Shown piece by piece: positions 58,564-64,000 of a stretch of 64,000 nt of DNA. The notes beneath the pieces are model-generated. The model saw only the letters and a program-made list of their open reading frames with translations, was not told the DNA's origin and did no database searches. Position 1 is the first letter of the stretch. Every line of letters begins with the position of its first letter. Source of the stretch: Actinostola sp. cb2023 (lineage: Eukaryota; Cnidaria; Anthozoa; Actiniaria; Actinostolidae); NCBI GenBank assembly GCA_033675265.1, contig JAUJYZ010001342.1, positions 1 to 64,000 on the forward strand, read 5' to 3'. A program made the position numbers and the translations under genes.

Positions 58564-58711
58564 GCGTTTCTTGGTGCTACAGTCTGCATTGTATTCTTAG
58601 TTAGGTTTCTTTGTATGCAGGGTATTGTTTTGGTTCAAGTTCATTCTTCTCGTTCTTTGTGTTCATTGTCTAATGTCATCTGGTGTTCTGCAACAACACC
58701 AAGAAACCTCT
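58564..58711. mobile_element. 148-bp MITE with 10-bp target duplication
   Basis: Inverted GTTTCTTGGTG and CACCAAGAAAC words lie at the ends, with GATGAATTGG on both sides (58554-58563 and 58712-58721). Copy A has the empty site (GACGAATTGG at 28648-28657). A 9-10 bp duplication suggests Mutator-like mobilisation. Confidence 0.8.
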
Positions 58712-58757
58712 GATGAATTGGACTACATGACAATGGATATCTTTTTGTTATTTTCAG

Positions 58758-59713
58758 AGTTGTAAAACGTTGTCACAAGAAATGGGCTGTGATTGGACAG
58801 AGTTCTACAGTAGATCAGGACAGCTTCTGTTTTACTTCAATAAGAAGACTGCTGACCATAGATGGCCAGACTGGACTAACAATGATGTAGGCATTTTAAA
58901 TTGTCTTGCCTTCAATTTCCAGGATTATACTAATATCAGGGTTCGCGCTGCTCCTGGGATTCCTGGTAATGTCCTGGAATTTTCTATTAGTATTAGGTTA
59001 GATGATAAAGAAACTATGATGAGCATAGACAGAACAAATGTTCGGAAAAAATCAGATGCCTCGAGCGGGATTCAAACCCACAACACCCCGATTTCATGAC
59101 AGGTGCTCTACCCACTGACCTACCGAGGCAACTATTAGGTTAAATATTAGAAAAAAATAAAATACTTATATTGTTTTAGTCAATAAATTTGGCAATTTGT
59201 AAGTTAAAGGTCCTGAATGAATGAATGAATCAACTTTATTTGATAAACTGACAAACCTGTGGCCCTCTGAATTTTTATATACTGTACCATGAGCTGGAAA
59301 ACTCCTGGAATTTTATAATCACCTGGTAGTATGAACCCTGTAATATGTACATGTATGTATTCAACAATAAATTTCCTGGGATGCGTGTGGCTTATCTGCC
59401 AGTGTTTACGGTATATAGCTGTATATGCTGTACATGTATGTCCAGTAGAAGGCAGGCATTACAACTGACAGGTGCATAGAGCACAATATATTTGTTTTCA
59501 TACAATGTATATGATACGTTATTTGGTCCCATGGTTTTTGAAATATCTTCTTATATTTTTGCCCTTTCAGATTTCTTGTTGTGAAACAATCGAGTCAAAA
59601 GAACTCAACTCTGACTGGATGGAGTTCTACTGTAAATCTGGAGAACTTCTGTTTTACTATAATAAGAGAAGACAACTGAACACAGATGGCCAGACATGTC
59701 CTTAGATGCTCAT
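58758..59713 (+). pseudogene. Duplicated WW exons, second one frameshifted
   Basis: Exon 58758-58886 (CDWTEFYSRSGQLLFYFNKK) is intact. Exon 59571-59713 carries two extra bases (AATAAGAGAAGACAAC against AATAAGAAGACAAC in copy A). This changes YYNKKTTEHRWPD into a different tail and a stop. The zinc finger exon is not duplicated. The unit is therefore a dead partial copy of the WW-C2H2 gene at 28694-31501. Confidence 0.8.
59057..59129 (-). ncRNA. tRNA-like SINE head, copy B
   Basis: Sister of 28993-29065. It has a better T arm (GTGGGTTTGAATCCCGC) but a box A changed to TAGGTCAGTGGGTAGAGC, which breaks a D-arm pair. The anticodon arm has the same defect, so it is not a functional tRNA. Confidence 0.65.
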
Positions 59714-59852
59714 GTAAGTTGATATATGTTTTCCCCTTTTTAATGTGGCTAAATGTAACTTAGGTACTTCCCCGGTGATAACCGTCACCAAATTACAATA
59801 AGGAACTGTGCAATTGTATATAGAACACCGAATGCCAACCAATATAGGAGTA

Positions 59853-62800
59853 GAGAAGTTACAATAGCTAGTGTAGCTGGAGTAGCAATGTAGCTAGTGT
59901 AGCAGTGTAGCAATGTAGCTAGTGAAGGAGTGTAGCAATGTAGAAGGGTAGCTGTGTAGCTAGTGTAGCTGGTGTAGCTGTGTAGCTAGTGTAGCTGGTG
60001 TAGCTAGTGTAGCTGTGTAGCTAGTGTAGTTGTGTAGCTGTGTAGCTGGTGTAGCTGGTGTCGCTAGTGTAGCTGTGTAGCTGTGTAGTTGTGTAGCTGT
60101 GTAGCTAGTGTAGTTATGTAGCTGGTGTAGCTGTGTAGCTGTGTAGCTGGTGTCGCTAGTGTAGCTGTGTAGCTAGTGTATTTGTGTAGCTGTGTAGCTG
60201 GCGTAGCTAGTGTAGCTAGTGTAGCTGTGTAGCTGTGTAGCTGTGTAGCTGTGTAGCTAGTGTAGCTGTGTAGTTGTGTAGCTGGTGTAGCTGGTGTAGC
60301 TGTGTAGCTGGTGTAGCTAGTGTAGCTGGTGTAGCTGGTGTAGCTGGTGTAGCTGGTGTGGCTGGTGTAGCTGTGTAGTTGGTGTAGCTGGTATAGCTGG
60401 TGTAGCTAGTGTAGCTGTGTAGCTGGTGTAGCTAGTGTAGCTGTGTAGCTAGTGTAGCTGGTGTAGCTGTGTAGCTGTGTACCTGGTGTAGCTAGTGTAG
60501 CTGTGTAGCTGGTGCAGCTGGTGTAGCTGGTGTAGTTGTGTAGCTGGTGTAGCTGGTGTAGCTGGTGTAGCTAGTGTAGCTAGTGTAGCTAGTGTAGCTG
60601 TGTAGCTGTGTAGCTGTGTAGCTGTGTAGCTGTGTAGCTGGTGTAGCTGTGTAGCTAGTGTAGCTGGTGTAGCTGGTGTAGCTGGTGTAGCTGTGTAGCT
60701 AGTGTAGCTGTGTAGCTGGTGTAGCTGGTGTAGCTAGTGTAGCTGTGTAGCTAGTGTAGCTGGTGTAGCTGTGTAGCTGTGTACCTGGTGTAGCTAGTGT
60801 AGCTGTGTAGCTGGTGCAGCTGGTGTAGCTGGTGTAGTTGTGTAGCTGGTGTAGCTGGTGTAGCTGGTGTAGCTAGTGTAGCTAGTGTAGCTAGTGTGTA
60901 GCTGTGTAGCTGTGTAGCTGTGTAGCTGTGTAGCTGGTGTAGCTAGTGTAGCTGGTGTAGCTGGTGTAGCTGTGTAGCTAGTGTAGCTGTGTAGCTGGTG
61001 TAGCTGGTGTAGCTAGTGTAGCTGTGTAGCTAGTGTAGCTAGTGTAGCTGTGTAGCTGGTGTAGCTAGTGTAGCTGTGTAGCTAGTGTAGCTGGTGTAGC
61101 TGTGTAGCTGTGTAGCTAGTGTAGCTGTGTAGCTGGTGTAGCTGGTGTAGCTAGTGTAGCTAGTGTAGCTGGTGTAGCTGTGTAGCTGTGTACCTGGTGT
61201 AGCTAGTGTACTGAGCTGTGTAGCTGGTGTAGCTGGTGTAGCTAGTGTAGCTGTGTAGCTAGTGTAGCTGGTGTAGCTGTGTAGCTGTGTACCTGGTGTA
61301 GCTAGTGTAGCTGTGTAGCTGGTGTAGCTGGTGTAGCTGTGTGTGTAGCTGGTGTAGCTGGTGTAGCTGTGTAGCTGTGTACCTGGTGTAGCTAGTGTAC
61401 TGAGCTGTGTAGCTGGTGTAGCTGGTGTAGCTAGTGTAGCTGTGTAGCTAGTGTAGCTGGTGTAGCTGTGTAGCTGTGTAGCTGTGTACCTGGTGTAGCT
61501 AGTGTAGCTGTGTAGCTGGTGTAGCTGGTGTGGCTGGTGTAGCTTGTGTAGCTAGTGTAGCTAGTGTACCTAGTGTAGCTGTGTAGCTGGTGTAGCTAGT
61601 GTAGCTGTGTAGCTAGTGTAGCTGGTGTAGCTGTGTAGCTGTGTAGCTAGTGTAGCTAGTGTAGCTGGTGTAGCTGGTGTAGCTGGTGTAGCTAGTGTAG
61701 CTAGTGTAGCTGGTGTAGCTGTGTAGCTGTGTACCTGGTGTAGCTAGTGTACTGAGCTGTGTAGCTGGTGTAGCTGGTGTAGCTAGTGTAGCTGTGTAGC
61801 TAGTGTAGCTGGTGTAGCTGTGTAGCTGTGTACCTGGTGTAGCTAGTGTAGCTGTGTAGCTGGTGTAGCTGGTGTAGTTGTGTAGCTAGTGTAGCTGGTG
61901 TAGCTGGTGTAGCTGTGTAGCTGTGTACCTGGTGTAGCTAGTGTACTGAGCTGTGTAGCTGGTGTAGCTGGTGTAGCTAGCTGTGTAGCTGTGTAGCTAG
62001 TGTAGCTGGTGTAGCTGTGTAGCTGTGTACCTGGTGTAGCTAGTGTAGCTGTGTAGCTGGTGTAGCTGGTGTAGCTGGTGTAGTTGTGTAGCTAGTGTAG
62101 CTGGTGTAGCTGTGTAGCTATTGTAGCTGGTGTAGCTGTGTAGCTGTGTAGCTGGTGTAGCTAGTGTAGCTGTGTAGCTGGTGTAGCTAGTGTAGCTGTG
62201 TACCTGGTGTAGCTAGTGTAGCTGTGTAGCTGGTATAGCTGGTGTAGCTGGTGTAGCTGTGTAGCTGGTGTAGCTGGTGTAGCTGGTGTAGTTGTGTAGC
62301 TAGTGTAGCTGGTGTAGCTGGTGTAGCTGTGTAGCTGGTGTAGCTTGTGTAGCTATATTAAGTGTAGCTAGTGTAGCTGTGTAGCTGTGTAGCTGTGTAG
62401 CTGGTGTAGCTAGTGTAGCTGTGTAGTTGTGTAGCTGGTGTAGCTGTGTAGCTGGTGTAGCTGGTGTAGCTGGTGTAGCTGGTGTAGTTGTGTAGCTAGT
62501 GTAGCTGGTGTAGCTGTGTAGCTATTGTAGCTGTGTAGCTGGTGTAGCTAGTGTAGCTGTGTAGCTGGTGTAGCTAGTGTAGCTGTGTAGCTGGTGTAGC
62601 TGGTGTAGCTAGTGTAGCTGTGTACCTGGTGTAGCTAGTGTAGCTGTGTAGCTGGTGTAGCTGGTGTAGCTGTGTAGCTGGTGTAGCTGGTGTAGCTGGT
62701 AGCTTGGTGTAGCTATGTAGCTGGTGTAGCTGGTGTAGCTGGTGTAGCTGTGTAGCTGGTGTAGCTGGTGTAGCTATATTAAGTGTAGCTAGTGTAGCTG

Positions 62801-62972
62801 TGTAGCTGTGTAGCTGTGTAGCTGGTGTAGCTAGTGTAGCTGTGTAGTTGTGTAGCTGGTGTAGCTAGCTGTAGCTGTGTGTAGCTGTGTAGCTGGTGTA
62901 GCTAGTGTAGCTGGTGTAGCTGGTGTAGCTGGTGTGGCTGGTGTGGCTGGTGTAGCTGTGTAGTTGGTGTAT
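59853..62972. repeat. Satellite array of TAGCTGGTG / TAGCTAGTG / TAGCTGTG words
   Basis: About 3.1 kb of 8-9 bp units (TAGCTGTG, TAGCTAGTG, TAGCTGGTG, occasional TACCTGGTG and TAGTTGTG). Higher-order blocks recur, for example those containing GTGTACTGAGCTGTG, at 61.2, 61.4, 61.75 and 61.95 kb. It has no stop-free long frame, because TAG recurs. It separates duplication copy B from the gene at 63.0 kb. Confidence 0.97.
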
Positions 62973-63002
62973 TCCCTTGGTAAAGTCGCATGAGAGTTCT
63001 TT

Positions 63003-63578
63003 TTATCTGAGAAAATGAAAGTCCTCAGTAGTTATCAAAGACTTGACCAAACAAGTCAAACCGCTGGTATAACCATATTTATGGGTAAGCTCGAAAGTGA
63101 CTATGTTCTCATTTTTGAGTTGATTTAGTACTGTAGGGTGAGTTGCAGTTATTGTATGGTCCGAATCAAACTCACATCGGTATAATCTGCTGATCAGATA
63201 AACTGGTGAACTGACATCATAGATGATTCTTGGCTGCCGCTTCTTTGATGATCCATCATTCCAAACTGAGGTCACTCGTAATTTGTTGGATCTGGCTTGC
63301 AGGAAACACATGGAACACTTAAATTCCTTAAATGCTTCATTGTACTGTAGCATTGGATCCCAGAGAACAAATGAAATTTTTGGGCCGTTTTCATCACGAG
63401 TAAAAACCAATGGTGCTGTGTGAATAGAGCTCGGTATTGTTTTCTGGTTATATGTGTCCAACGCTGATTGTACGGCTCGAAGAGAAGCTTCATCCATTCC
63501 CTTTATCTGGCATTTAGTGAGCGTCGCCAACACAGTGGCCAAAACCAGCCACTGTACTGGAATCATTTTTAAAAACAA
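63003..63578 (-). CDS. Small secreted-type protein, possibly DUF6729-like
   Basis: A 191-aa frame beginning MFLKMIPVQWLVLATVLATL and then TKCQ, a convincing signal peptide with a cleavage site after about residue 23. The mature part has FVLWDPMLQYNEAFKEFKCS, MCFLQARSNKL, RQPRIIYDVSSPVYLISRLY and VTFELTHKYGYTSGL. The WDP, CxxC, PR-x-(I/V)YD, YLIS and HK-GYT spacing reminds me of DUF6729-type domains seen in uncharacterised invertebrate proteins. A signal peptide in front of that fold would be unusual. It ends in a stop just before the satellite; a short single-exon gene or a first exon are both possible. Confidence 0.5.
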   Translation of the reverse strand: MFLKMIPVQWLVLATVLATLTKCQIKGMDEASLRAVQSALDTYNQKTIPSSIHTAPLVFTRDENGPKISFVLWDPMLQYNEAFKEFKCSMCFLQARSNKLRVTSVWNDGSSKKRQPRIIYDVSSPVYLISRLYRCEFDSDHTITATHPTVLNQLKNENIVTFELTHKYGYTSGLTCLVKSLITTEDFHFLR

Positions 63579-64000
63579 AATATCGAGAGTCGACTATAAT
63601 AAACGGTTGACGCTTCAAGACACAACTGGATCAATCATTTGAGATTATTGAAATATACAACCTTTGAACCTTTGTAATCATTTGTTTGAGTATTGCGCTG
63701 GTTTCCTTTTCTATGTGTTGCAATGCTAAATATCTAAGGTAGCTTGGCGAAAACCTATTGGCCGCCCTATATCTCGTGAGCTGCCTAGTTGCTCAACATT
63801 CGGATATGAACTTTACACGCACAGGAGGGGTTAATGGTATCTGTTCTGTGAAATAACTGTTCTACCAGTACTTTCCTGGGAAATCTAAAATGAGTTTCGC
63901 ATTTGATTATTTGCATAAAATTATGAAATATACAGAATATATATTAGGTTATATGGATAGGAAATGTTTTTGTTCCTGGGAATTGTTTTATTTTATAAAT
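63579..64000. other. Right flank, no gene seen
   Basis: AT-rich sequence upstream of the 63.0 kb gene, so it probably includes that gene's 5' UTR and promoter. No open frame, splice site pair or repeat that I can support. Confidence 0.4.

Overview
The window is eukaryotic and comes from an animal, most likely a marine invertebrate. It has spliced genes with GT-AG introns, the metazoan genes COPA and RACK1, Mab-21/cGAS-like genes, C2H2 zinc fingers, a tRNA-like SINE head, and very dense DNA transposons and MITEs. A non-bilaterian such as a cnidarian or sponge is plausible, but the sequence alone does not settle the phylum. There are no bacterial features.

Layout. (1) 0.45-9.8 kb, minus strand: the 5' end of COPA, the alpha subunit of the COPI coat, in nine coding exons. 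It starts at 9800 and runs off the left edge. Its introns hold MITEs, a GAT-rich minisatellite, a GGAA microsatellite and a tandem array made from the 5' part of one of its own exons. (2) 9.8-10.5 kb: a divergent promoter shared with RACK1. (3) 10.5-18.3 kb, plus strand: complete RACK1 in six coding exons (315 aa), with transposons in its introns. (4) 17.9-29.7 kb: segmental duplication copy A. It carries RACK1's last exon, three inserted DNA elements, an IS3EU-like foldback element and two WW exons. (5) 28.7-31.5 kb: a WW-WW-C2H2 gene. (6) 31.7-43.5 kb: two minus-strand copies of a membrane-anchored Mab-21/cGAS-like gene. The 5.6 kb intron of copy 1 holds a three-deep nest of elements. (7) 45.1-59.8 kb: duplication copy B, with an orphan RACK1 terminal exon, a frameshifted WW exon pair, and a 7.1 kb TTAA-flanked transposon with 1.1 kb terminal inverted repeats and its own multi-exon gene. 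(8) 59.85-62.97 kb: a satellite array. (9) 63.0-63.6 kb: a minus-strand gene for a small secreted-type protein.

The strongest observations are these. Copies A and B serve as empty-site references for each other, which fixes the ends and target duplications of several elements. The 7.1 kb element looks like an unfamiliar TTAA transposon. The tandem Mab-21 genes keep a full GS...DxD...D nucleotidyltransferase signature behind two membrane segments. RACK1 has a second intact terminal exon that differs only at three synonymous sites. Two genes have an exon edge, including the splice site, amplified in tandem inside the adjoining intron. All gene models were built by eye from splice signals, frame and family resemblance; no search was run.
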